Of a stretch of DNA of 64,000 nt, positions 23,755-34,200 are shown in pieces (the first letter of the stretch is position 1; each line of letters opens with the position of its first letter). This DNA is from Symbiodinium microadriaticum. Taxonomy: Eukaryota; Sar; Dinophyceae; Suessiales; Symbiodiniaceae. The position numbers and the translations under genes were made by a program. The notes under the pieces were generated by a model, which made no database searches, was not told the DNA's origin, and saw nothing but the letters and a program-made list of their open reading frames with translations. The DNA lies in NCBI GenBank assembly GCA_001939145.1, contig LSRX01000464.1:256001-320000 (forward strand). Direction: 5' to 3'.

Positions 23755-25623
23755 ACCGAAAAGAGAGGGCCGCACGCATCGAAGCCCTCGTACCACTAGC
23801 CTGCACGCCCCTCTAAACTTCGTTGTATTGCCAACAGCACAGCTCTCCGAGCCCAACTCAATGCCCACTCTAATTGCTTATCATTTGTTGGCCATGTGGA
23901 CATGTGCAGCAGACGGTGTAGAGAGCGCTGATTTGGTCTCTGACGGAGGCGGACAAGGTGCCACAGAGCTAGCTGAGCTTCGGGCGAGAGCGGAGGCAGC
24001 TCGAGCCACTGCGAGCGGAGGCTGGGCGCCTCTTGTTATTCACATCCGGCTGATGTGCACGGGCCATCACCGGATATTTCCGAGGCTGTACAAAGAGCAT
24101 GTGCATTCAAGACTTGCGTTTGCTATATCGTCGAGAGACTGCATGCCATTGCTTGGAAGCCCAAGGAGGCCTTCATTGATTTCTGAGTTGATACTGCCCT
24201 TTCGATCCTCGAATGTGCTGCAGTTGTTGAGTTGCCGTTGCATTGTTCCTGGCTTGTTCAGCTGCTGGTTGCCCCGCGGCACCCAGCTGCAACTTCCTCC
24301 CCGCAGTGTTGCCTGGGATGCTTGCGATTTTTCTGGCCTGAGGCATGTCTGCATACCGTCGGCGGATCAGCAGTCAACAGAGCCTTCTTGGAAGCCTCGA
24401 AGGAGTTGCTGACAACCAGGCCACGTGTGTATTGTTTGCTTTTGGTTTCTTTTCACGAGGATCATCTCAGAGTCGCCCCCACAGATGTTGAACCCCAGAA
24501 GTCCTCTTCGCAGTGAATTGACTGCGACGTGCTCAAGGGGGGGGCAGGGCCGATTTCGAGGATTTCGCATGTTGAACGCTTGGTCAACCTCCCTTATTGG
24601 TGATCCAGAAGCAGAGGTGGCAGGGCGAAAAGACTTGCCTCATGCTGAACAAATCCTGGCACTAAATGAAGCCTGCATTGTTCGCATAATCAGCAGTGTT
24701 GGCTGACGGGGGGGGGGGGGGGGGACCACGTAGCTGTCGACCTGATTCGCTGCTGAGATTGCTGCCGAGTTGCTGCATTGTGTTGTTGCTCTTGCTCATC
24801 GGCATTGATCGACTGTCACCGTTCAGCCATCGAGTCTTGCATGCGTTGCCATCCCCCTTTGCGAGGGTCACCTGAGAGAGTAAACGAAGGGTAATTGTTG
24901 CAAGTGAGTGGAGAGAGACAGAGAGAGAGAGAGAGAGAGGTGAACAGAGACCAGTGAGCAAGAGCTAAAGACCGGATTTCCGGACGGGACCACGAGGGGG
25001 GCGGCCCCTGAGACTTACTTCAGGTTCAGGTTCCGTTGACTTCAGAAGGTCCTGTGGATTAGGGGGGGGTCTTCTTGTTCTCGGCTTTCGGTTTCCCAGC
25101 TTCTAGACTCGACTTTGGGATCAGGGGCCGCTTTCTTGGTACCCAACTCCCGAGAGTGCCTCCTACGGCTCGTCCCTTTGTTTTTGTTTAGCGTTGTCAC
25201 AGTTGTCACTTTTCTGTTAATTTGTAGCGGAGGAGTTAACTCTCTCTGGAGTACCGCCTGCGTATGCAAGACCTGCCCATACAGAGGGCAAACCCAGGGG
25301 GAAAACCCCACAGGCCGACAATAGGAGATGGATTAGTGCCTAGCGTGTGAAGTGTGTTTGCTTGCTTTTAGCTTTTGGCGTGATGTCGGCACGTAGACTT
25401 TGCAAGGCAACTACCGGGAACGTCACTTACTGTATTGATGCCTTAGGGGTTATGGCCGTTATTTCTCAGCCTGTTTGCTTATACCATTGGTGTAGCTTGC
25501 CTTCTCTCCGCCCGAATAGTTGCCTTGGTAGTGTGATCGCGTCTTTCCTGCCCCTCCAAAACGGTCGGGGGCGCGACAGCGCGCGGGCTAGGGGGGTTAC
25601 CCTCTGGCCCACAGCCCCGGCGA
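23755..25623. other. Unassigned; poly-G and GA repeats
   Basis: A + frame at 23925-24035 reads GVESADLVSDGGGQGATELA and then an Ala/Arg-rich helix, possibly one exon of an unknown gene. The rest shows no signature. There is a 17-bp G run at 24708-24724 and a (GA)n tract at 24910-24940. Confidence 0.3.
24708..24724. repeat. Poly-G run, 17 bp
   Basis: Uninterrupted G run, one of several in the window. Confidence 0.95.
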
Positions 25624-25917
25624 AAGAAAGAGAGAGAGAGAGCGAGAGAGCGGGTGCGCGCTCGCAGGTGCGCGTGCGCGCGCGCGCGCGCGGGGGGGGT
25701 AGGGGTTGCCCCTGCCTCTCCTGTCCCGGTAGAGAGAGAGAGACAGAGAGGCATGGTAGAGGGGGGTCGGGAGCAAGCAGGTGCCGAACCTCAGTAGTAG
25801 TCTCACACCGACTAACGACACAGGACGGAGGCGTAGCGCGAGAGCGCAGGGGAAGGGGGACCACCCCCGACCCCAAACGCCCGGCAAGCAAGTAAGAGAG
25901 AGAGAGAGAGAGAGAGG
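25624..25917. repeat. GA and CG microsatellite cluster
   Basis: GA-rich runs at 25624-25651, 25731-25750 and 25894-25917, with an alternating CG tract near 25671-25692. They immediately precede the spliced-leader-like sequence. Confidence 0.9.
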
Positions 25918-25933
25918 GAAGAAGTGAAAACAA

Positions 25934-25952
25934 GTAGCCATGTTGGCTCAAG
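25934..25952 (+). other. Dinoflagellate spliced-leader (DinoSL) relic
   Basis: The sequence GTAGCCATGTTGGCTCAAG matches the last 19 bases of the 22-base DinoSL, with one mismatch (G for T within the T run). The two bases before it (AA) do not match the CC of the full leader. It sits 5' of a + strand LINE, as expected if a trans-spliced mRNA was reverse transcribed and reinserted. The following bases contain GGTTCGAGCCC, similar to a Pol III B box, so a SINE-like origin is an alternative. Confidence 0.6.
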
Positions 25953-26472
25953 CCGTGAGCGGTTCGAGCCCCCAGGCCACAGTCGGAGAGGCAACCGGGG
26001 GGAGCAACCCGGGAGATTGAGAGAAAGCCAGGGAGAGAGAGCCCGCCATACTCCTCATAGTGAAGTTCATCGCTCTACGCGTGTACGCCATCGACGCCCG
26101 TTCGGGGGAGTTCGGCAAGTGCGCACCTGATCGTGAAGTGTGCGCTGTTGAAGGGGGAGATTGTCACCCTACATCTTTGCCACAATCGGCGACCCTACAT
26201 GGAAGAATAGAATACCTCAAGGACCAGTGTTTGCTGCTCAATGCTGGGCGGGGGAGAAGTTCCGCTACCTGACTGAGAAAATAGCAGGGACGGCGAGATC
26301 GGTATCTTCACCTCTTCGCGGGAAATTCGGAAACACTCCCGGCACCGGGAATGCCGGCAGGAAGCGGCCAGTGCAGGGGAACGAGAGGGCGACCAACTTC
26401 TCACCCTCTCCACCCTGCTTGCAGCCTTAAAGGAGAATTGCGAGAAAAATTGTTGCCAAAGTTCGTGACGAC

Positions 26473-27075
26473 GTGGACGTACTCACAAACCGTGTGGTGG
26501 CCACAGAGCAGACAGTCGCCACACATGTCACACAAACGATGCAGCTATTGGAGGCCATGGCAGAGAGACACTCTGCCATGGAACAAAGTGTGCGAAGTGT
26601 GGGGGAAAAGCAAGACTCCTTCCTTCAACGTCTGGAACTCGTGGAGGGAAAGTTGGCCAGAGCAGACGTTCAGGTGTCTGGCACCAGAACTTCCGAGAAC
26701 GACAATGCCCCGCAGAAACCCGCCATCATCGTCTCGCTGGAACGATCTCCGCAAAGTCCTGCAGTGACCCAAGAAAGCCGGGCACGCCATCTTGGAAGTG
26801 CCCATGAAGCCGCTTGGCAAACCCTCAGCCGGAACGTCGGGGGACTAAAACTGCTGGCACTCAGGCGAGGAGGAATTTGTCTCTTCACTGGTCCCTTGGT
26901 CGTCTGTCTTCAAGAGATCATCTGCGACCCAGGCAAGTTTCACGACACGCTGGAAGACCTTCAGATTATCTTCGGCAAAGGACCAGAAGATTGGCGGGGG
27001 AATGCCGTAGTGCACTCCCCTGACATGAAGCACACTCGGGGGAAGATGCTGCTGTCGCAGTTGCATGTGTCCTGA
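26473..27075 (+). pseudogene. LINE: coiled coil and start of endonuclease
   Basis: A frame of 200 codons. Residues ~1-70 have heptad-like spacing (VLTNRVVATEQTVATHVTQ, then LEAMAERHSAMEQSV) consistent with a coiled coil. The C-terminal half carries RNVGGLKLLALRRGG and VVCLQEIICD, the first two strands of an exonuclease-endonuclease-phosphatase type domain. It ends at a stop; the endonuclease continues in another frame from about 27090. The start is arbitrary because the frame is open upstream (KVRDDVDVL precedes it). Confidence 0.6.
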
Positions 27076-27089
27076 CCTCAGATGACCTG

Positions 27090-27569
27090 CGAGTTGGGGC
27101 GAGTGCATTGCACATACCACATCCAGCCACCCTTTCCGATACAGAACAACTCTTACAACAAGTAACCCCTCAAATCCACGCAACAGACAAAACCGTCGTG
27201 GGAGTGGACGCCAACGAGAGCTTCTCAGATGCAGCGCAACATAAGCAAGTCAAAACATCCACAGCAAGAGCTGAGCTACTGCTTCATAACAACAACTTCA
27301 CCTCCCACCACAAGCCCTCCACAAACCCACTCAGTTACGTTCGTGGCAGAACACCCCCCCGGCCTGGGCATGCCGGATCCTCAGATCCTGCAGCTATGTC
27401 GACAGAGTGCTGGACGAGCGAGTCCAAACGAGGACCCCGCCACCCTCTTGCAACAACTCTCCGTCGACATCACCACCACCGAGCTGAGACAGCGAGGGTT
27501 TGCGGAGAGCTCCAAACTCAAACAACTCCGACAAGCCCTCCAGGCACCACCGGGGGACAGACGGCGTGA
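27090..27569 (+). pseudogene. LINE: endonuclease middle part
   Basis: The frame continues the endonuclease with ALHIPHPATLSDTEQLLQQ and VVGVDANESFSD, where the Asp and Asn correspond to the GDxN catalytic motif. A His/Pro/Arg-rich linker follows. It is one frame away from the preceding segment, so a frameshift near 27075-27090 separates them. Confidence 0.6.
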
Positions 27570-27829
27570 ACTATGGAAGCAAAGTCGCAAGCTGCTTCGC
27601 CACTGTGGTAACAAGACGCCATGAGGAGAGTTGCGGAACAAGGCTGGAGCACCAAGAAGGCGCCGGCCGAAGAATCTCGCGACCACTCCTGGGAACTCAG
27701 AGTCACACCAACGAGGGCAAGCACTCAAGTGCATCTTCAACAAGCAAGATGCAGAGTCCGTCACCGTGACTATCCAGGCCATCTTACAAAAGCTTACCCA
27801 CATGTGCAAGTTTAAGCCCTGGCAACCTT

Positions 27830-28264
27830 TTGATCTTGGAGACCTTCATGCCGTCCGAGAGAAATGGAAGAATGGCAAGTCGTGGACCGGACAGGATATC
27901 ACACGAAGTGCTCAAAGCCATGCTCCCCCATCCTGTTTGGGGGAACCGACTGCTGGAGCTCTTCAATGACATGTTGTACACTGTTCGCATTGCTTCGGAA
28001 CGTGGAAGCCGGCGCCACTGTGCTACTCGCAAAGGTAACACAACCCCCCAGTTGGAGGGGGGGCTGGAATTCTTCATTGCCAAGCTCGACATCCGGAAGG
28101 CTTTCGACTCCATCTTCCAAGAAAGTCTAGAGTCTAGCCCAACATGTCTGCCAGTTTGTTGGAGAACGGGGCAACTTGCCTGGGAAGCTCGAGCTTGGGT
28201 TGCTCTCCTGCATGCGCAGCAAATCCAGATCCACGTGAATAGGGAAATCATCCCCACACCATAG
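27830..28264 (+). pseudogene. LINE: reverse transcriptase, motif A part
   Basis: Contains DRISHEVLKAMLPHPVWGN, then NDMLYTVRIASERG, then AKLDIRKAFDSIFQES, with the first catalytic Asp of the polymerase. The preceding WKNGKS segment is in a neighbouring frame (27631-27969), so another frameshift lies near 27890. It ends before motif B. Confidence 0.65.
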
Positions 28265-28320
28265 CACAGAGCAATGGAGTTCGCCAAGGAGCACCCGAAA
28301 GTCCTCTGGCATTCGGAGCC

Positions 28321-28605
28321 GTGGTGGCGGAAGATCTGGATGCAGCCGCTCAAGCCGCCAAACCTGCCAAGACGACCTTGGGGAACCCACCGCCGCCGCC
28401 AGAAGATGGGGGCAGCTACATGGACGACAACTACATGTGGTCCGCCAGTCGCAGCCACATGCAACGAATGTTGAACTCCCGCCTTCCGAACATATCATCC
28501 ATATCAGTGAGCAGCCAGTGGCTTTCAAGATCGAAGATCGCGGGGAACGAAGTCCTCACCAAAGGCCCACACCATGCTTTCCATGTGCTCGGGAGCCCCC
28601 TCTGA
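28321..28605 (+). pseudogene. LINE: reverse transcriptase, YMDD part
   Basis: GGSYMDDNYMWSAS gives the catalytic YMDD box, followed by SHMQRMLNSRLPN and a thumb-like stretch. This part is in a different frame from motif A. Confidence 0.65.
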
Positions 28606-28691
28606 TTCCAAGGTTGAGCAGCAATGCGTGTGGCAGAGATGCAATCGCGGGCTAGAAAGGCATTCTGGGGTCACCGCGAAGCCTTTACATC

Positions 28692-29093
28692 ATGAACGAC
28701 AAGCTAAGCTGCACACTATCCTCGTCAGACAAAGCGCTTTCAACTGGCACAGATCAGAACCATGCTGGGCCTCAAGAGGCAACCCGCAGAGGGAATGGGC
28801 CACTTGGAACAAGAGGAGCCTACGCAGGACCCGTCTTACCCTCTTCCAAGCAGGGGGACAAGATGGTCAACATTTGTGCTTTGACAAATTTGGACTGCAG
28901 TGGGGCACATCTGCCGGGGTACGTCGTCGGCAAGAAAATCTTTCGCTGGCACAGTCTACACTGGTGGGAAACTCAGAAGGTCGGGGGAAACCCTCTGCAG
29001 CATGCGAAACGCTTCAATGCATTTATGGACATCGATCGTCGCCAACTCAGCGATACAGCGGGGAAAAAGCTGGCCAGAGATCGCCATGGATAG
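28692..29093 (+). pseudogene. LINE: C-terminal region
   Basis: A 133-codon frame with GNGPLGTRGAYAGP and KKIFRWHSLHWWETQKVGG. Trp/Arg-rich C-terminal regions like this follow the polymerase in related elements. It ends at a TAG. Confidence 0.4.
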
Positions 29094-30607
29094 ACTTGCA
29101 TGGCAACAGCTCGAGTCAAACGATTTCGGGCGAGCGCGACTGCAGCGACTCTTTACTTTGACCTCGTTTGTGCCGCGCCTTACATTGCTCAATACGTCAT
29201 GCCCACCAGCATGCTGTACTACATGCACAACAACTTTGCCACATATTTCATACAGATCCTCGGCAGAAGCCTTCCAGGCCCAGGGCCTTCCAACTACAGC
29301 AGTTACAGCAGCCTCAGCATTCACAGCACAACAAGCTGAACACGCAGAGCTTCCAGCTTACAGCAATTGTGCTGTGGGGAACAGTCCACAGTGAAGGGGG
29401 GCCCTGGCCTCCCAGACCCCACCCCCCATGCGAACCCCCAAACCCCTCCACCGCTCAATGGCTTCGACTCCCACTCCCACCCACCCCCAGGACAGCCACC
29501 ACCCCAACAAACCAACTTCCCCAGGGCAGATGCAACGAGGCCCAAAACCAAGAGCCTACCCAGCTGGCACTCCACAGCCCGGCAACCTACCGATCCAACA
29601 CCTCCAACCACGGCAAGCATTCACCAACCACCCACAACGTGGCGTCGCAACCGACCAGCACGCCCAACAGAACCCAGCAACAACCCTTCCAAACCCAGGC
29701 CCCCCCCCAACAACGAGGGGACACCCGTCCAACCCTTCCCACGCCCGGGAGTACAATATGACTGGGACAACGATCCCTGGAACAACCTCCAAGACGAGGC
29801 CAACAATGCTGCAACCAGAATGCACATACTGGATCAGCAGCGGCGGGCTACAACAGTGCTACTTGGACCGAGCGTGCCCATCACACCCTGGCCCCTCCCA
29901 ACACAACAACCACAACAGCAAGCCGTCAACGTCTCACAGAGCATCCCTCTTCCACCTCCAACCGATGGCAAAACTAGATTTAGAGGCTGGTCAAGCTTCG
30001 CACAACCTCCTCCTGCCCCCACATGCGACACCCTCACAGACCAGGGCCCTCCTTGCCGACAGTTCACCAGCCGACCACTCCCAAACCAGCTCCAGCTCGG
30101 CCGACGAGGATACAGAGGCAATACATCACTTTGAAGATCCACCACAGCCACAGAGACACAAGCAGCCCCACAGCAAGAGCAAGACAATTCCACATGGCAA
30201 GGACCGAGCCATACACAACGCAAACTCCCCCCACCCCCCATTTTCCTGCCCACGGCAACAGGGGAAGCAATCGACTTTCCCCCCTCAACATGGCTGCTGG
30301 GAAGTCCACGCGAGACCGTACTCCCCTTCAGCTGCTAGCAGCAGCTCCTCCGGACCCCCACCGTCCGAGTAGGCCAAACTGGCCCCTTGAGAGAGCCCCC
30401 CCCCTTCAGACTGGCACCCACGCACCCTCCAGACACAACCCCACACCCGACAAAAAGAAGTTCAGAGTCCAGAGGATGAAAGCCTCAGAGGGGAAGGAGT
30501 ATCCCGCCCTGCTGACGTCATCGCTGCAAACCGCGGAGTGCTCACCTCCAACCTTGCCCACTAACGACGGTTCAGCAGAGCACGGGGAATCATCCTCGAA
30601 AGTGTGA
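29094..30607 (+). other. C-rich, proline-rich open region after the LINE
   Basis: From about 29390 the + strand is very rich in CCC, ACAAC and CAC, so all three + frames stay open for long stretches (29367-30134, 29428-30372, 30023-30607) and encode Pro/Gln/Thr/His-rich sequence. No domain is visible. The composition is unlike the host genes. It may be the 3' part of the retroelement or a low-complexity protein. Three simultaneously open frames argue against trusting any single one. Confidence 0.4.
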
Positions 30608-31215
30608 GATAAACAGCAGGGTCATCAATCATACATGTCCATCTTGAGCAAGCTCCCTCCAAGATCAGAAACACGTAATTTATAGCCCGTAGTCGCTTCT
30701 ACGGCTCGTTGTTTCAAAGTGTGGAGATCAAATTTCCAAGAAGGGTTGCTCGAGTGGGCAAGCGTAAGATGCCCTACGTAGTCCAGGACAGTTCAGTTGA
30801 GGGAACATGTGCACATCCTGCAGCTTCTAATATGTCTTGAGCAGGTTCCTGGTTTGGTCCACGTAAGGAAGAAGCCCAGGAACGAGACCCTTCTAAAGTA
30901 GAAGCTATCTCATCACGAGCATGTCCGGTACGATTTTTGTGATGGGTCCACTCTCAGCAGTATCGAGAACCTCCTGGAAGTGAGAGCTTTCGTAGGCCAA
31001 CCGTTAGGCCTCAGTTCGATTTGTTGGTTCGCGAGGGCTCTCACATCGAATGGGATTTGCGCTCCGAGGAGAAGGCTCGAAAATTTCGCGATGCGTGCCT
31101 TCTTGCCAGGTTTTAATTGACATCAGGGCAACAGAGTGCTCAAGTAAGGAGAAGACTGAAGAGTCTCACAGCCACCTGCTAGTCAGCTTCTAAAAGTTCT
31201 TTCCAGCTTATTCAG
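30608..31215. other. Upstream part of the channel gene, not resolved
   Basis: No clear exon. After a CAG near 31013 a + frame reads FDLLVREGSHIEWDLRSEEK and then a charged helix. This could be an N-terminal cytoplasmic exon of the channel that follows, but there is no family match to support it. Confidence 0.25.
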
Positions 31216-34200
31216 AAGCCAACGCAGACAGCGGCTGTACATGCAGGCGCTGGAGAAGTTGCCTTGGACCAGGGGGAGAGCTTTCAGTTTCATCGTCTCC
31301 AGCATCATCTTTCTGAATACGGTTCCTGGGCATGGAATTACAGGTTGCATTGTGCGTGTTCACTGCAGACTTGGCAGTCTTTTTTGTGAAAACAAGAAAG
31401 GGTGTCAAAGCCAAGGTCTGGCTCGGGCTCGAGACGGAGACGCGAACTTGAAAGCTGTTGTAATGCTGTTGTAATGGCTTAATATCGGTGCGTCTCCTGT
31501 TTGTTTTTGCAGCTAGAGCTTCTGGCGGCAGGATTATTACGACGAAAGGAACTATGTTGGGCAAGTCGATCCATGGAGGATAGTGCCGGCCTTGCATTTT
31601 TCTGCAGGGCAGCGATGCTACTATGTTATGTTGTATTATATTGTAGTATAGTAGAGTAGAGTAGAGTATAGTATAGAAGCGTATAGTAGAGTATGGTACA
31701 GTATAATATATTGTTTTATTTTGTTTTACAAAATTTTATAGTATATTAGAGTATATTAGAGTATGTTAGAGTAGATTAGAGTAGATTAGAGTATATTAGA
31801 GTATGTTAGAGTACATAAGAAGATATTAGAGTATATTCTAGTATATTATAGTATATTGTAGTATGTTGTAGTATGCTATAGTGTATTATAGTGCATTATA
31901 GTGTATTATAGTATATTATAGTATATTATAGTATATCATCGTATATTATAGTGTATCATAGTATGTCATATCATATTGTATCACAGACAATATCATATAA
32001 TATAGTAGAATATAATACAATATAATATAATATATCATAATATGTTATATGATACGATAATATATTACGCTATATTTTATGTTAATGTATTATATTATAT
32101 TACAGTATATAATATTTTATCTTATAGTATAGTATAGTATAGTATAGTATAGTATAGTATAGTATAGTATAATATAGTATAGTATAGTACATTATATTAT
32201 ATTATGTTATATAATAGATTATATGATATCTAGCATGTGTCACAGAAGTTTGCAGAAGCATCCTGCAGAGCAGAGTCGGCGACGGGCCCAGGTCAACTAC
32301 ACCTTCGTTGGATTTTTCGTGATTGAGCTCGTCATCCGAATCTACTCCCGGTCATGGTGGCCCTTCATTGCAGACAACTGGAATAAGTTTGAATCTCGGA
32401 GGAAGATCCCAAGCATTGCGGGTGCTCCGGATCATGACCGAAGTAGTGCAGGCTGAAACTTCGAGAACCAAGCTTTCAGTCTTGGAGCCAAAAACTGAGA
32501 AGACGCGCTTCGGAGAAATAGGCCGTTCAACTGCCGAGAGCTGTAAATTTCTAAGGACTTTGGCCTTGTGTTGCTATCCTTAATGGACACATTCCTGCTG
32601 GAGCAGATCTCGGACAGTGCAGGTGCATTCGGCCGAGCGTTTAGCAGGTATTTACCTGCACGCACAGTATTGAAATCGCTGCCATCAGGAGCCAGCTAGC
32701 TGACTTGGAGAATCTGCAAGACAACTTCCGAGCACCTAAGATCCCCAGGATTCCTAGGATGGCTAGAGTGTTCGAAGGCGTCATTGCGAGTGGAAGTCGT
32801 TCGTTGAGAAGCTAGCGATCCCAAACCTGCCAGGTTCTTTGAGCTCGCTGCGCGTGCTGCGCGTGCTGCGCGTAGCACGTGTTCTCAGACTGCTGCGCTT
32901 CTTTAAGCCTCTCTGGCTTCTGGTCATAGGCCGGAGCTTGGCGAATGAAACCCGGTAGCCGTAAGGCCATAAGGAATGCCAGTCAGCTGTGAGGGTCAAG
33001 ATCGTCAGAAATTGCAACATCAGGCGGCATGGACAGGTGACACAGACATGGACACGGCATTTCAATGCATCCAACCTATTGGCAGCTGGGGTCCGGAATA
33101 CATAGCGAAATAGAGGCACAAGCACGCCGGTTATTAGCTCGGCTCCCTTGAGGTGCCGTCGATGCGATGCGTGCTTTGCTGTGGGCGTGGGTTGCTCTGC
33201 TTTTAAAAGACGATGCGCAATGCAAGAATTGATCTCTGTAGCACTGCTGCTTGGGTACTGTTCTTTGCACAGGCTTCCTTTGGCATCACCTGTCTCCATG
33301 TGAGGTGTTGATCTCCATCCTCATCTATATTTTTGCCATCCTGCTGACCCGAACCGTGGGCTTCGCTCATCGGGGAGCCTCTGAAGATGTCGACAAATAT
33401 TTCGGAAACCTCCTGTACAGCAACTTGGCAGAATTTGGCAGACTCGGCACATGCAATCAGCTGCCAGCTTGAACTGCAGAGTAGCTTGGCATTATGAGCA
33501 CGCTCAGTCCTTCCAGGTTTCTGCGTCATATCGCGAGCTTAGACTGGTTTATCGACCGAGAGACTGCGAAGCTGTCATTCCGAGATACGTTCAAAGCCTG
33601 ACACCTAACTGTCATTGTTGTAGCTGCTGGTGATTCGGGTCATTTATAGTCTCAACATGCACAAGTATCAACTGATTCGGTTTGGGATAAATGGGGGTTG
33701 CGGGGCAGACTCTCGGTACTGTCGAGCTCAGTGGGAGCGAGGTAGGATCCAAGTTCTATTCTATTCTGTCTGAGATTATGTCAGCTTCCAATCATTGTGG
33801 GCCGTTGTGTTTGTCCTTGGCCTTTCCAAGCTTGCCCTTGAATTCAGCTTGGCACCCATCGACGAGCGGATGGCTGCGACTTGCGGCGTGTAGCTCCATG
33901 AAAACGATTCTCGTGTGGTGCGCTGGGGGTGCCGACGTGGAAGATCACCGCGTAGAACGTTGACAAACCTGCGAGAGTTTCTTTTCAATCGCCGCTGCCG
34001 CGCCACATCCCTTACTGATTTTTAGTCCTTACTTTTTTCAGAGGCTCGGGGCTGGGTCCGCAACCTTGCTCAAGAGGTGCTCGCATCTTCAGGTAGTGTT
34101 AGGAGTTGCCACGAGTCAGCTGAAACTTATATAAGTTACGACACATGACTGCTGCCCGCTTGCTGCGATGCTGTGCTAAGGCTGTTTCACGCTCTTCCAG

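Larger units (their letters stand above)
26440..29093 (+). mobile_element. Decayed non-LTR retrotransposon (LINE), + strand
   Basis: Reading order is coiled-coil region, endonuclease, reverse transcriptase, C-terminal region, but the frame changes at least five times, so this copy cannot make one protein. The endonuclease has RNVGGL near 26835, VVCLQEI near 26902 and VVGVDANESF near 27196. The reverse transcriptase has KWKNGKS, then AKLDIRKAFDSI (motif A, about 28078-28113), then GSYMDDNYMW (motif C, 28411-28440). A C-terminal frame (28692-29093) follows. The spliced-leader relic at 25934 and GA repeats lie upstream. No target-site duplication was found. Confidence 0.75.

Noticed and set aside
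23633-24412. 259-codon + frame with poly-Thr/poly-Ala start
   Set aside because: The first third is translation of a CTA/CTG microsatellite and the rest has no domain; at most one short exon is real.
25597-25951. Leu/Ser/Arg-rich minus-strand frames
   Set aside because: They come from GA and CG microsatellites.
25934-25985. Possible tRNA gene
   Set aside because: GGTTCGAGCCC resembles a B box, but the T-arm stem does not pair and no acceptor stem is visible.
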